Part shown: one piece after another, positions 27,094 through 36,114 of the stretch | Layout: every line of letters starts with the position of its first letter | How positions within the stretch are numbered: position 1 is the first letter of the stretch | Assembly: GCF_020216065.1 (NCBI RefSeq) | Contig: NZ_JAIWNA010000005.1 | Coordinates: 62,001 to 126,000, forward strand | Length of the DNA: 64,000 bases | Origin: Nocardia rosealba | Lineage (GTDB): Bacteria; Actinomycetota; Actinomycetes; Mycobacteriales; Mycobacteriaceae | Direction: 5' to 3' | Translations under genes and position numbers: made by a program | The notes under the pieces: model-generated | The model's database searches: none | The model's input: the letters and a program-made list of their open reading frames with translations, nothing else | What the model was told of the DNA's origin: nothing

Positions 27094-28169
27094 GCGGTCA
27101 GAGTGAGGACGCTGTCCCGGCCGCCGTGCCCGGTGGGTTCAGCATGGCCGATCGGCTCGAGGCGGGGGTTGCCCCCGTGGAGCCCGCCGCCGTGCTGCCC
27201 GTGACCGAGGAACCCGAGCTGCCCGCAGGCGCCGAACCGGCCGACCTGAGCACCGAGACCGGACCGAACGCGCGGATCATCGCGGTCGTCGTCACCCACA
27301 AGCGCCGCGAGCTGCTCGCCGAATCGCTGAAAGTGCTTGCCTCGCAGTCACGTCCGATCGACCATTTGATCGTCGTCGACAATGCCAACGAGGACGAGGT
27401 GGCCGAGCTGGTCGCCCAGCAGCCCATCGAGGCCACCTACCTCGGCTCACGCCACAACCTCGGCGGCGCCGGCGGTTTCGCGCTCGGCATGCTGCACGCG
27501 CTCACCCAGGGCGCGGACTGGGTGTGGCTGGCCGACGACGACGGCCGACCCGACGGCCCGGAAGTCCTCGCCACGCTGATCGATTGCGCGCGCAGGCACA
27601 ATCTGGTCGAGGTGTCGCCGGTGGTGTGCGATATCGACGAACCCGACCGGCTCGCCTTCCCGCTGCGCCGCGGGGTGGTGTGGCGGCGCACGCGGTCGGA
27701 GCTCGGCGACGACGACTTCCTGCCCGGCATCGCGTCGCTGTTCAACGGCGCGCTGATCTCGGCGAAGGCCGTCGACCTGATCGGTGTGCCCGACCTGCGC
27801 CTGTTCGTGCGCGGCGACGAGGTGGAGGTGCATCGGCGCCTGGTCCGGTCGGGCCTGCCGTTCGGCACCTGCCTGCAGACCGCCTACCTGCACCCCAACG
27901 GTGCCGAGGAGTTCAAGCCGATCCTCGGCGGGCGCATGCACACCCAGTACCCCGACGATCCGGTGAAGCGCTACTTCACCTACCGCAATCGCGGGTACCT
28001 GATGTCACAGCCCGGTATGCGGAAGTTGTTGCCGCAGGAGTGGATCAGGTTCTCCTGGTTCTTCCTGGTGACCCGTCGCGATCCGGCTGGGCTCAAGGAG
28101 TGGTTCCGGTTGCGCTCGCTCGGCCGCAACGAGCACTTCGGCAAGCCGGATCAGGGCCCGCGGAAATAA
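27090..28169 (+). CDS. glfT1: Galactofuranosyltransferase GlfT1
   Basis: 359 residues of the GT2 family. A roughly 60-residue Pro/Glu-rich leader precedes the GT-A fold (RIIAVVVTHKRRELL), with the metal-binding ADDDGRPDGPE (about 148-158). GlfT1 adds the first two galactofuranose residues to the rhamnosyl linker lipid on the cytoplasmic side. Its overlap with wzt and the export genes supports the assignment. The protein is longer than the roughly 300-residue mycobacterial enzyme because of the N-terminal leader. Confidence 0.92.
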   Translation: MSGQSEDAVPAAVPGGFSMADRLEAGVAPVEPAAVLPVTEEPELPAGAEPADLSTETGPNARIIAVVVTHKRRELLAESLKVLASQSRPIDHLIVVDNANEDEVAELVAQQPIEATYLGSRHNLGGAGGFALGMLHALTQGADWVWLADDDGRPDGPEVLATLIDCARRHNLVEVSPVVCDIDEPDRLAFPLRRGVVWRRTRSELGDDDFLPGIASLFNGALISAKAVDLIGVPDLRLFVRGDEVEVHRRLVRSGLPFGTCLQTAYLHPNGAEEFKPILGGRMHTQYPDDPVKRYFTYRNRGYLMSQPGMRKLLPQEWIRFSWFFLVTRRDPAGLKEWFRLRSLGRNEHFGKPDQGPRK

Positions 28170-28410
28170 TCCCCGGTGCCCACGCTCGGCAACGGCGCCT
28201 ACCCGTTCCAGGTGATCGCCCCCACCGGTCCCGGCCGGTTCCAGCTCACCGTGCGTACCGACCGGCCGAGCCTGCCCGCCTCGACCGGGTCGTCGTTCCC
28301 TGACCTGCGTCGATGCCGCCGCGGAGCTGATCGGGCGCTTGTCGGCATAAATCGGTTGTGCGGTGTCGCGGGTATGCGGCACAGTAGGAGCAACGTTGGA
28401 GAGGAGGTGG

Positions 28411-28497
28411 ATGTCCGTGAGTACAGACGTGTGGATTGCCGTGCCCCGGGTGCGCGATGGCGCCCCGACAGCTCCGGACATCACCTCTGCTCGCTGA
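28411..28497 (+). CDS. Possible 28-codon small ORF ahead of rsgA
   Basis: ATG at 28411 preceded by a very strong GGAGAGGAGG ribosome site; the product starts MSVSTDVWIAVPRVRDGAP and stops at 28497, 42 bases before rsgA. It could be a small protein or a translated leader controlling rsgA. It has no run of one amino acid like attenuator peptides. Support rests on the ribosome site only. Confidence 0.4.
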   Translation: MSVSTDVWIAVPRVRDGAPTAPDITSAR

Positions 28498-28539
28498 GCC
28501 CCGACGTCGGGCTCGGCGCCCGACGAAGGACTTCTACCG

Positions 28540-29571
28540 ATGGTCGACTACGACCTGCTCGTCCCTTACGGCTGGACCGAAGCCGTAGCTTCCGAATATC
28601 TCCCGCTGCTCGGCGATCTCGTGCCCGCACGCATCGTCCGGATGGATCGCAGCGAATGCGATGTGGTCGCCCCGAGCGGCCCGTCTCGTGCCGCCTGTCC
28701 GCGTGACATCACCGGCTTGTGTACCGGCGACTGGGTCGGTCTCGACGCGGAAGGCACTGTGCGCCTGCTGCTTCCGCGCCGCTCGGCGATCATGCGCTCG
28801 TCGGTGTCGGGGCGCTCGGTCGCCCAGGTGCTCGCCACCAATGTGGACACCGTGCTGATCTGCAGCGCCGCCGACGGTGACGTCGATCTGGGACGGATCG
28901 AGCGCATGCTCGCCCTCGCCTGGGAGAGCAATGCCCAACCCGTGGTTGTGCTCACCAAAGCCGATGCGGCGGAACATCTTCCGCTCGACGAGGTGCGTGC
29001 GGTCGCGCCGGGGGCGACGGTGCTCGCGGTGAGCGCCGCCGCCGAGACAGGGCTGGATGTGCTCACGGCCGTGCTGCACGGCACCGTCGCCTTGATCGGG
29101 CCGTCCGGCGCGGGCAAGTCGACCCTGGCCAACGCCCTGCTCGGCGCGGAAGTGTTCGCCACCAACGCCGTTCGCGCGGTCGACGGCAAGGGCCGCCACA
29201 CCACCGTCCACCGGGAACTGCGACCGCTCCCCGGCGGCGGCACCCTCATCGACACACCGGGTCTACGCGGCATCGGCCTCTACGACGCCGCCGACGGTAT
29301 CGGCAAGACCTTCAGCGACATCGAATCCCTCGCCGCTGATTGCCGTTTCGCCGACTGCGCGCACGAGACCGAGCCGGGCTGCGCGGTCCAGGCGGGCATC
29401 GCCGACGGCACCATCACCGAGCGCCGCCTCACCAGCTACCGCAAGCTGGCGAAGGAGAACGAGTGGATGGCCGCCCGCACCGACAAGCGCCTGGCCGCCG
29501 AACGCGAACGCGCCTGGCGCTCCATCGCCAAGCAACACCGCAAGCAGTACCGCGAACGCGGCTACCGCTGA
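28540..29571 (+). CDS. rsgA: Ribosome small subunit-dependent GTPase A
   Basis: 343 residues. N-terminal OB-fold (ARIVRMDRSECDVV), circularly permuted GTPase with the G motifs in order G4 (VVLTKAD), G1 (IGPSGAGKSTL) and G3 (LIDTPGLRG), then a zinc knuckle C-x4-C-x-H-x5-C (CRFADCAHETEPGC). RsgA checks and releases assembly factors from the 30S subunit. The start at 28540 is preceded by GAAGGA. It lies between glfT1 and glfT2, an odd place for a ribosome factor. A strong shared terminator follows. Confidence 0.94.
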   Translation: MVDYDLLVPYGWTEAVASEYLPLLGDLVPARIVRMDRSECDVVAPSGPSRAACPRDITGLCTGDWVGLDAEGTVRLLLPRRSAIMRSSVSGRSVAQVLATNVDTVLICSAADGDVDLGRIERMLALAWESNAQPVVVLTKADAAEHLPLDEVRAVAPGATVLAVSAAAETGLDVLTAVLHGTVALIGPSGAGKSTLANALLGAEVFATNAVRAVDGKGRHTTVHRELRPLPGGGTLIDTPGLRGIGLYDAADGIGKTFSDIESLAADCRFADCAHETEPGCAVQAGIADGTITERRLTSYRKLAKENEWMAARTDKRLAAERERAWRSIAKQHRKQYRERGYR

Positions 29572-29585
29572 CCTGCTGAGCCGAG

Positions 29586-29627
29586 CACCACGCCTGGTGG
29601 CGGACGATCCCGCCACCAGGCGTGGTG
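29586..29627. terminator. Bidirectional hairpin terminator
   Basis: A perfect 18-bp stem (29586-29603 with 29610-29627) with a six-base loop between the convergent rsgA and glfT2 genes. Confidence 0.85.
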
Positions 29628-29634
29628 ATCTCGG

Positions 29635-31533
29635 TCAGCTGGGGTCGATGCCGTAGAGGCGGGCCCAGTTCTCGCGGCTGGTGAGTTCGGGGACCGCCGC
29701 GCGGTATTCGGCCTGGAGCCTGGGCAGTTCGCGACGGAGTTTGCGCAGGGTGCGGTAGGTGCGGATGAGCAGGGCGCGGGCGCGGGCCTTGTCGCGGCGA
29801 CGCACGCGGACGCCGGACTGGGAGGCGTCGGTGACGACCACGTGGTCGAACAGGCCCACATGCCACCAGTGCGCGTCCTCGCGGGTGACACCGATCAGCC
29901 CGTGCTGGGTGCGCCCGGTCCACTGCATGATCGCGCGCTTGATGAGCACGAGGGTGATGCGGCTCGGCTCACCGCTCGCCCGGCGCACCTGAATCTCGGC
30001 GGAGTTCACCGGCGGGGTCGCGGCGGGATGCTTGATGGTCTCGGGGTAGTCGTTGCGGGAGGTGCGGGCCGCGGCCAGCGCCTCGATTCCGCCGTCGCGC
30101 AACACCTTCGGACCCTTCATGAAGTCCTCGATGCCCTGCAGGGTGGTGTGCACCAGGCCGTACTGCATGCCGACGAGATGTTCGGCGATGTAGCGGAAGA
30201 AGTCCTTGGTGATGGCCTTGCCGTCGAGATCGGTGTGCAGGGCGCCGACGATGAGCGAGTTGCGCGTGGAGAAGTAGCGCGCCCAGTCGTCGTAGTCCTT
30301 CCAGTAGAAGTCGGCGTGCCAGACGGCGGCATTGGGCAGGGCGACGGTGACGAAACCGTTCTCGCGGGCCCGGATGCCGTATTCGACATCGTCCCACTGG
30401 AAGAAGATCGGGACCGGAAGGCCGATCTTCTTCACGACCTCGGCCGGGATCAGGCAGGTCCACCAGGCGTTGTAGCCGGCATCGACGCGGCGCTCCTGGT
30501 TCTTCTTGAGCATGGAGGTGTTGCGCAGCGCCTTGGGCACCTTCTGCCCGTGCTTGAGCTCGCCCAGGCGCACGTCCTCGGCACCGACATTGAGGTAGTC
30601 GGGGTTGAGCAGGAACAGCATCTGCGCGCCCACCAGGGTCGGCTCGACCGTCAGGTTCGCGAAGGCCTGCAGGCGCAGGACGGTCTCGGGCTCGCAGAGG
30701 ATGTCGTCGTCCATCAGGATGACGTCGGCGTGCTCGTTGGCCGCCGACACCTCGTACAGGCCACGGGTGAAGCCGCCCGCGCCACCGAGATTCGGCTGGC
30801 GGATGTAGCGCAGCTTGTCGCCGAAATCGGGGCGGACCTGCTGGAACAGCGGCCGGTTCTCGACCAGATCGGTGCCCTGGTCCACGACGTAGACAGCGTC
30901 GATGGCGGCGAGCACCGTGGGGTCCGAGGCCAGCGCGGCGACGGTGTGGGCGCAGTCCTCGGCCCGGTTGAAGGTGCAGATCGCGATGGCGACCGGGCGA
31001 ACCGCCTCGGGCGCCTTGGCGGTCCAGGTGAGCTCGGTGATGTCGAGTTCACCGCCGATCGCGTCGAACTCGAGCCACAGCGCGCCGCCGTCGACGTACT
31101 GGTCGAGCGGCGCGGACAGGCTCACGAACCCACTGCTGGTCGCCACCAGCGAGGCGACGATGCGGCGGTGCCCGGCGATATCGGAGGCGACCAGCCGCAC
31201 ATTGGCCTTGTGCCCCACCCGCAGGTTCGCGGTGGCGGTCACCTCGGTGACGGTGGTCCAGCGCTGCCAGTAGCTGGCGGCGAACCGGCCGAAGTAGGTG
31301 TTGGTGTGCGCGGTCGCGCCCTTGGGCAGGTGCAGCGACAGACGCTCGCGGATGGCGGCACCGCCCTTGACGACGGCGTAGAGCTCGTCGCTCACCCGGG
31401 CCGACGGGCCGGTGAAAATGCCCCTGGCCAGGACCAAGCGTTCGGGTGCCGAGTGTTCACCACGCAGTGACGCGGGTGCGGCCTCGTGCCGTTCGTTCGA
31501 TTCGGTCACGACTCGAGTAGCCGACTGCTCCAT
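29635..31533 (-). CDS. glfT2: Galactofuranosyltransferase GlfT2 (galactan polymerase)
   Basis: 632 residues: N-terminal beta-sandwich with YFGRFAASYWQRWTT, GT-A domain with the metal-binding ILMDDDI, the catalytic FQWDDVEYG and the following AVWHADF, then a C-terminal helical part. It extends the galactan with alternating 1,5 and 1,6 galactofuranose links. ATG 31533 is chosen because GAGGA precedes it and the length then matches the roughly 637-residue mycobacterial enzyme; a GTG at 31626 would add 31 residues and sit 18 bp from the upstream gene. Confidence 0.94.
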   Translation of the reverse strand: MEQSATRVVTESNERHEAAPASLRGEHSAPERLVLARGIFTGPSARVSDELYAVVKGGAAIRERLSLHLPKGATAHTNTYFGRFAASYWQRWTTVTEVTATANLRVGHKANVRLVASDIAGHRRIVASLVATSSGFVSLSAPLDQYVDGGALWLEFDAIGGELDITELTWTAKAPEAVRPVAIAICTFNRAEDCAHTVAALASDPTVLAAIDAVYVVDQGTDLVENRPLFQQVRPDFGDKLRYIRQPNLGGAGGFTRGLYEVSAANEHADVILMDDDILCEPETVLRLQAFANLTVEPTLVGAQMLFLLNPDYLNVGAEDVRLGELKHGQKVPKALRNTSMLKKNQERRVDAGYNAWWTCLIPAEVVKKIGLPVPIFFQWDDVEYGIRARENGFVTVALPNAAVWHADFYWKDYDDWARYFSTRNSLIVGALHTDLDGKAITKDFFRYIAEHLVGMQYGLVHTTLQGIEDFMKGPKVLRDGGIEALAAARTSRNDYPETIKHPAATPPVNSAEIQVRRASGEPSRITLVLIKRAIMQWTGRTQHGLIGVTREDAHWWHVGLFDHVVVTDASQSGVRVRRRDKARARALLIRTYRTLRKLRRELPRLQAEYRAAVPELTSRENWARLYGIDPS

Positions 31534-31643
31534 GAAGTCCTCGAAATTCTCGGTATCGACTGCGCCGACGCAAGCAGTCACGTAAGGAAAGGGCGGCGCG
31601 GCGGGCGGGGTGAGGATATCAATCACCGCCGGGCCGGGCGCCG

Positions 31644-32174
31644 TCAGTGAGGGGTAACAGCACCCCGCGCGTGTTGCTCACCGGTTGCCTCGGCGCCGGT
31701 GAACACGAATTTGTCGTAGGCCCAATAACGGAATATGACAGCAAGCGTCTGGCCGATGACGGTGGCGGAAATGTTGTCCGACAGCGGCGACGACAGATCG
31801 AGCACATAGCGGGAAAAGCCGAGGCAGCCCAGTTGCAGGCCGATCGCCACGACATTCACCAGCGCGTACAACAGGTATTCGCGGCCCGCGCTGCCGGACT
31901 TCTTGTGCGCGAAGGTCCACCACTTGTTGCCGAAGTAGGTGACCACCGTCGCCACCACGATCGCGACGACTTTCGCGGTGAGCGGGGAGTGATAGAGCAC
32001 ACCTTCGGACAGCGACAATCCGCCGCCCCAGAACACCAGCAGGTTGTACGTACCGGCGTCGACGAGGAAACCGACCGCGCCGACGACGAGGAACGCCGCC
32101 CCCTGCCGCAACGCCGTCGTCACCTTCGTCAGCAGCGAAGCGGGGGCGGGCTCGGATAGATCAGGGTGGGACAC
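31644..32174 (-). CDS. GtrA family membrane protein (polyprenyl-phosphate sugar handling)
   Basis: 176 residues with four TM helices in the GtrA pattern: FLVVGAVGFLVDAGTYNLL, a YFGNKWWTF motif, and a terminal YWAYDKFVF. GtrA proteins are thought to flip, or help position, polyprenyl-phosphate sugars. It is divergent from a GtrB-like glycosyltransferase and upstream of glfT2. Start is GTG 32174 or GTG 32189; no ribosome site decides. Confidence 0.85.
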   Translation of the reverse strand: MSHPDLSEPAPASLLTKVTTALRQGAAFLVVGAVGFLVDAGTYNLLVFWGGGLSLSEGVLYHSPLTAKVVAIVVATVVTYFGNKWWTFAHKKSGSAGREYLLYALVNVVAIGLQLGCLGFSRYVLDLSSPLSDNISATVIGQTLAVIFRYWAYDKFVFTGAEATGEQHARGAVTPH

Positions 32175-32302
32175 GGGCCGACGGTACACCGAAGACCGGC
32201 GAGTCCCCGAGTTACGCTCGGCGAACCGGATGAGCGCCGAAGACCTGTGCTGTGTACCCTCCCGGTGACCCTTTTAATGCCTACATCTGAGGATTGACCC
32301 GG

Positions 32303-33268
32303 GTGGACTCCACCGAGCTTCGCATTGCCGCCGTGGTCCCCTGCCACAACGAAGAGGCCGCAGTCGCCAAGGTCGTCGCCGACCTCAAGGCCGCTGTGCC
32401 GGGGATCGTCGTCTACGTCTACGACAACCTGAGCACCGACCGCACCGCCGAATGCGCCCGCGAGGCCGGGGCGATCGTGCGCTACGAGAACACCAAGGGC
32501 AAGGGCAATGTGGTTCGCCGCGCCTTCGCCGATATCGAGGCCGACGTCTACCTGATGATCGACGGCGACGACACCTACGAGGCTTCGGCCGCACCGCTGA
32601 TGATCAAGACCCTGCTCGAGGGCCCCTACGATCACGTGCTCGGTGTGCGCAAGCAGGACGAGGACACCAACGCCTACCGGTCCGGGCACGAGACCGGCAA
32701 CAAGGTGCTCAACGGCGTGGTCGGCAAGGTGTTCGGCGACAACGTCGAAGACATGCTGAGCGGCTTCCGGGTGTTCTCGCGCCGCTTCGTCAAGAGCTTC
32801 CCCGCCGTCTCCCGTGAGTTCGAGATCGAGACGGAACTGACCGTGCATTCGCTGCACCTGCGGGTTCCGCAGACCGCGGTGCAGGTGGGTTTCCGTGACC
32901 GCCCCGCGGGCAGCGAATCCAAGCTGCGCACCTACCGCGACGGCACCAAGATCCTCGCGCTGATCCTCGGTCTGGCCAGGCACGAACGCCCGGTCGCCTT
33001 CTACGGCCTGTTCGGCACGCTGGCCCTGCTGTTCTCGGTGATCCTCACCGTGCCGATCGTGATCGAGTTCTACAACACCCACGAGGTGGCGCGGTTCCCG
33101 ACGCTGTTCTTCGCGTTCACGCTGATGCTGCTCGGCTGCCTGGCCTGGACCGCGGGGCTGATTCTGGACGGCATCCGCCGGTCGCGTCACGAAGCGGCGC
33201 GGCTGGTGTACCTGCGGTATTCGGCCGTCGGCGAGCGTGCGGACATCGCGGCCGGAGACCGTCGGTGA
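32303..33268 (+). CDS. GT2 polyprenyl-phosphate glycosyltransferase, GtrB-like
   Basis: 321 residues. GT-A catalytic domain (about 8-225) with AAVVPCHNEEA, metal-binding DGDDTY (about 96-101) and SGFRVFSRRFVKSFP, followed by two TM helices (about 230-255 and 270-295). This matches GtrB and dolichyl-phosphate-sugar synthases that move a sugar from a nucleotide to polyprenyl phosphate. The GTG at 32303 has GAGGA about ten bases upstream; a TTG three codons earlier is possible. The stop overlaps the next start. Confidence 0.87.
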   Translation: MDSTELRIAAVVPCHNEEAAVAKVVADLKAAVPGIVVYVYDNLSTDRTAECAREAGAIVRYENTKGKGNVVRRAFADIEADVYLMIDGDDTYEASAAPLMIKTLLEGPYDHVLGVRKQDEDTNAYRSGHETGNKVLNGVVGKVFGDNVEDMLSGFRVFSRRFVKSFPAVSREFEIETELTVHSLHLRVPQTAVQVGFRDRPAGSESKLRTYRDGTKILALILGLARHERPVAFYGLFGTLALLFSVILTVPIVIEFYNTHEVARFPTLFFAFTLMLLGCLAWTAGLILDGIRRSRHEAARLVYLRYSAVGERADIAAGDRR

Positions 33269-34782
33269 CCAGCACCGTCGAGCCGGAAACCGTCGCCGCC
33301 GAACAGGTACCCGCGACCGAACGCAAAGATCGCCTGCCCGCCCCCGTCCGCTCGCTGACCGGCCGGTTCGGTGCCGCGACGGTGGCGTTCGCCGTGCTCG
33401 CGACGGTGTTCGGCGCGCTGTTCGCCGTGCTCACCCCCGCGTTCTGGGGCCACGACGAGATCACCCAGTTCGGCCGTGCATACCAGGTGGCACACGGCGG
33501 GGTGTTCCCGCAGCGCATCCACGACGATCGCGGTGTCGCCTACGGCGGACAGATCCCGGTGAGCATCGACGAGCTCATGGGCTACGCCTTCCGCGACTAC
33601 AACGACAACCCCGAGGAACCCGGCGCGATGGTGGCCGACCCCGGCGCCTACGACCGGCTCGCCGGTGCCGACATCTCCTCGGCGACCCGGCCGATGTGGT
33701 TCACCAACACCGCCGCCTACTCCCCCGTGCCGTATGTGCCTGCCGCCGTCGGCATCCGGGCAGGCGAGGCGCTCGGCCTGAACATCGGCGGGATGTACCT
33801 GCTCACCCGGCTGGCCGGGTTGGCGGCCTACCTCGCGGTGGTCGGGTTCGGGCTCTACGCCCTGCGGCAGCGGCGCACCCAGTGGCTGGTGTTCACCGTC
33901 GCCGTGCTGCCGATCGCGCTGTTCCAGGCGGGCACCGTCACCGCCGACACGCTCACCAACGCGCTGGCCATTCTGGTGTCGGCGCTGCTGGTGAAGGCGC
34001 TGTTCATCGGCGACCGGCTGAGCAGACCCGAGACCGCCGCCCTGCTGGCCGCGACGATCGCGCTGCCGCTGAGCAAACCCGCCTACGTGCTGCTGGCCAT
34101 GCTGATCGTGGTCGTGCCCGCCGAACGCCTCGGTTTCACCGGCAAGCTGAAAGTGCTGCCGTGGGTGTTCGCGATCACCGGCGGCACGCTGTTCCTGGCC
34201 TGGACCAAGATCGCCGCGCCGACCGGCGACGGCATGAGCCTGATGCGCCCGCCGCACCAGTGGGGTCAGGTACGGCCCGGCGACCAGTTGCGTGGGATCC
34301 TCGGCGACCCGCTGCACTTCGTACACACCTTCGGCGAGAGCATCGCCCTGCGCGATCACCGCTGGTTCAACCAGTTCTTCGGTGAACTCGGCTTCGCCTA
34401 CGTCGACGCGCCCGCGCTGACGATGCTGGCCTGCCTGATCGCGTTCGCGGTGAGCTTCGGCATCGCCGATCTGCTGACCAGCACGCTGCGCCGCACCCTG
34501 ATCGTCGCGGCGACGGTGCTCGCCAGCGTGGCGATGGTCTACGTGACGCTGTACATGTCGTTCACGCCGGTGGACTACTACATCATCGACGGCGTGCAGG
34601 GCAGGTACTTCGTGCCGCTGGCCATCCTCGGTATCGCGGTGGTGATCCGCTGGGTTCCGCTGCGGCTGCGCGATGCCGACGGTGTCGTCCCGACCCGCGG
34701 GCCGGGACTCGCCGTGGCCTGCGCGTCGCTGATCGCGCTGATCGCCGCTGCCGCAACGTATTACACCGTCGTCTGGGGCTGA
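33265..34782 (+). CDS. DUF2142 multi-pass membrane protein, possible GT-C transferase
   Basis: 505 residues with about 11-12 TM helices. The first external loop begins LTPAFWGHDEITQFGRAYQ (about 57-75), where the acidic pair HDE fits the GT-C catalytic position; a long external loop follows. DUF2142 proteins resemble glycosyltransferases that use polyprenyl-linked sugars. It is translationally coupled to the GtrB-like gene (GTGA), so the two very likely form one pathway. The acceptor is unknown. A hairpin covers the last codons. Confidence 0.82.
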   Translation: MTSTVEPETVAAEQVPATERKDRLPAPVRSLTGRFGAATVAFAVLATVFGALFAVLTPAFWGHDEITQFGRAYQVAHGGVFPQRIHDDRGVAYGGQIPVSIDELMGYAFRDYNDNPEEPGAMVADPGAYDRLAGADISSATRPMWFTNTAAYSPVPYVPAAVGIRAGEALGLNIGGMYLLTRLAGLAAYLAVVGFGLYALRQRRTQWLVFTVAVLPIALFQAGTVTADTLTNALAILVSALLVKALFIGDRLSRPETAALLAATIALPLSKPAYVLLAMLIVVVPAERLGFTGKLKVLPWVFAITGGTLFLAWTKIAAPTGDGMSLMRPPHQWGQVRPGDQLRGILGDPLHFVHTFGESIALRDHRWFNQFFGELGFAYVDAPALTMLACLIAFAVSFGIADLLTSTLRRTLIVAATVLASVAMVYVTLYMSFTPVDYYIIDGVQGRYFVPLAILGIAVVIRWVPLRLRDADGVVPTRGPGLAVACASLIALIAAAATYYTVVWG

Positions 34783-34801
34783 CCCCGCGGACGACGGTGT
34801 A
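34762..34801. terminator. Bidirectional hairpin terminator
   Basis: TACACCGTCGTC (34762-34773) pairs perfectly with 34790-34801 and an inner GGGG/CCCC extends it. It overlaps the DUF2142 stop and lies just before the end of convergent rmlB. Confidence 0.7.
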
Positions 34802-34806
34802 GTCCG

Positions 34807-35808
34807 TCAGAGTTTCTGCTCGCCCGCCGCCGCGTAGGCGCGTTCGGTGTCGGCCTTCTTCGGCCGCCACCAGTCCTCGTTCTCGCGGTACCAGGTGATG
34901 GTGTCGGCCAGCCCGGCCCGGAAGTCGCTGTAGCGCGGTGACCAGCCCAGTTCCGTGCGCAGCAGGCTCGCGTCGATCGCGTAGCGCTGGTCGTGGCCGG
35001 GCCGGTCGGTGACGTGGTCGAAATCGGTGGGATCGCGATCGAAAGCTTCCAGAATCAACTGCACGACGGTGAGATTGTCGAGTTCACCATCGGCACCGAT
35101 GAGATAGGTCTGCCCGATTCGGCCGCGCTCGAGAATGTCCCAGACCGCGCGATTGTGATCGTCGACGTGAATCCAGTCGCGCACCTGATGACCGGCACCG
35201 TACAAACGCGGGCGCACGCCGTCGATCAAATTGGTGATCTGGCGTGGGATGAATTTCTCCACGTGCTGATACGGGCCGTAATTGTTGGAACAGTTCGACA
35301 GCGTGGCGCGCACTCCGAAGGAACGGGTCCAGGCGCGCACGAGCAGATCGCTGCCGGCTTTCGTCGCCGAATACGGGCTAGACGGGTTGTAGGCCGTCGT
35401 TTCGGTGAAGGCAGGGTCGTCGGGGGTGAGGTCGCCGTACACCTCGTCGGTGGAAACGTGGTGGTAGCGCACGTCGTGGCGGCGCACGGCCTGCAGCAGG
35501 GAGTAGGTGCCGACGATATTGGTCTGCACGAACGGCCACGGTTCGGCGAGCGAGTTGTCGTTGTGCGATTCGGCGGCGAAATGCACAACCGCGTCGACAC
35601 CGCTGACGAGATTGTCGACGAGGTCGAGATCGGCGATGTCGCCGTGGACGAATTCGATGCGGTCGGCCACCGGATCGAGCGACGAGCGGTTTCCGGCGTA
35701 GGTGAGCGCGTCGAGGACGGTCACCGCTACGTCGGGGCGCGTGGCCACCGTCTGCTGGACGAAATTCGCACCGATGAATCCGGCCCCGCCGGTAACGAGC
35801 ACTCGCAC
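34807..35808 (-). CDS. rmlB: dTDP-glucose 4,6-dehydratase
   Basis: 333 residues of the extended SDR family: TGGAGFIGANF (about 6-16) for NAD, active-site STDEVYGDL (T-D-E, about 121-129) and Y-x-x-x-K in YSATKAGSD. It is the second step of dTDP-L-rhamnose synthesis, needed for the arabinogalactan linker. rmlA and rmlC follow at 38.2 kb, separated by two unrelated genes. GTG start. Confidence 0.95.
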   Translation of the reverse strand: MRVLVTGGAGFIGANFVQQTVATRPDVAVTVLDALTYAGNRSSLDPVADRIEFVHGDIADLDLVDNLVSGVDAVVHFAAESHNDNSLAEPWPFVQTNIVGTYSLLQAVRRHDVRYHHVSTDEVYGDLTPDDPAFTETTAYNPSSPYSATKAGSDLLVRAWTRSFGVRATLSNCSNNYGPYQHVEKFIPRQITNLIDGVRPRLYGAGHQVRDWIHVDDHNRAVWDILERGRIGQTYLIGADGELDNLTVVQLILEAFDRDPTDFDHVTDRPGHDQRYAIDASLLRTELGWSPRYSDFRAGLADTITWYRENEDWWRPKKADTERAYAAAGEQKL

Positions 35809-36114
35809 GTCGACAACGATACGTGCTCGCGATCGGGGACAGAAAGCGAACCGGCACTCGCCCAGGTAGAAACAGTCACGGTATTTACACCGTGATGTCC
35901 GTCACACTGGGCGGGTTCAGGTTACGGCCCGGGGTCTGCTTTCCTGAGAAAAACCCTAGTCGGCACTCAGGTTTCTAGCTGCGCACCGGCCCTGGGGTAT
36001 CAACGGTGAACAGAATTTGAATAGAAGTACACAGGTGGTTCACCGCTCGTTAGCTGCGGGGGCTTTTGATCATCGGGTCCCCTCCGAACGCTCCAACATC
36101 GAGGTTCAACAAAA
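35809..36114. promoter_or_regulatory. Intergenic region between rmlB and exported protein gene
   Basis: A 306-bp divergent region with unusually AT-rich parts for this DNA. It holds a perfect 7-bp inverted repeat TCACGGT/ACCGTGA (35876-35882 and 35889-35895). Otherwise I see no gene. It should carry both promoters. Confidence 0.5.

Noticed and set aside
28176..28410. Possible gene or remnant directly after glfT1
   Set aside because: A frame from a GTG at 28176 reads sensibly for about 40 codons and then becomes Arg/Ser-rich and runs into rsgA; no family match, so no gene is called.
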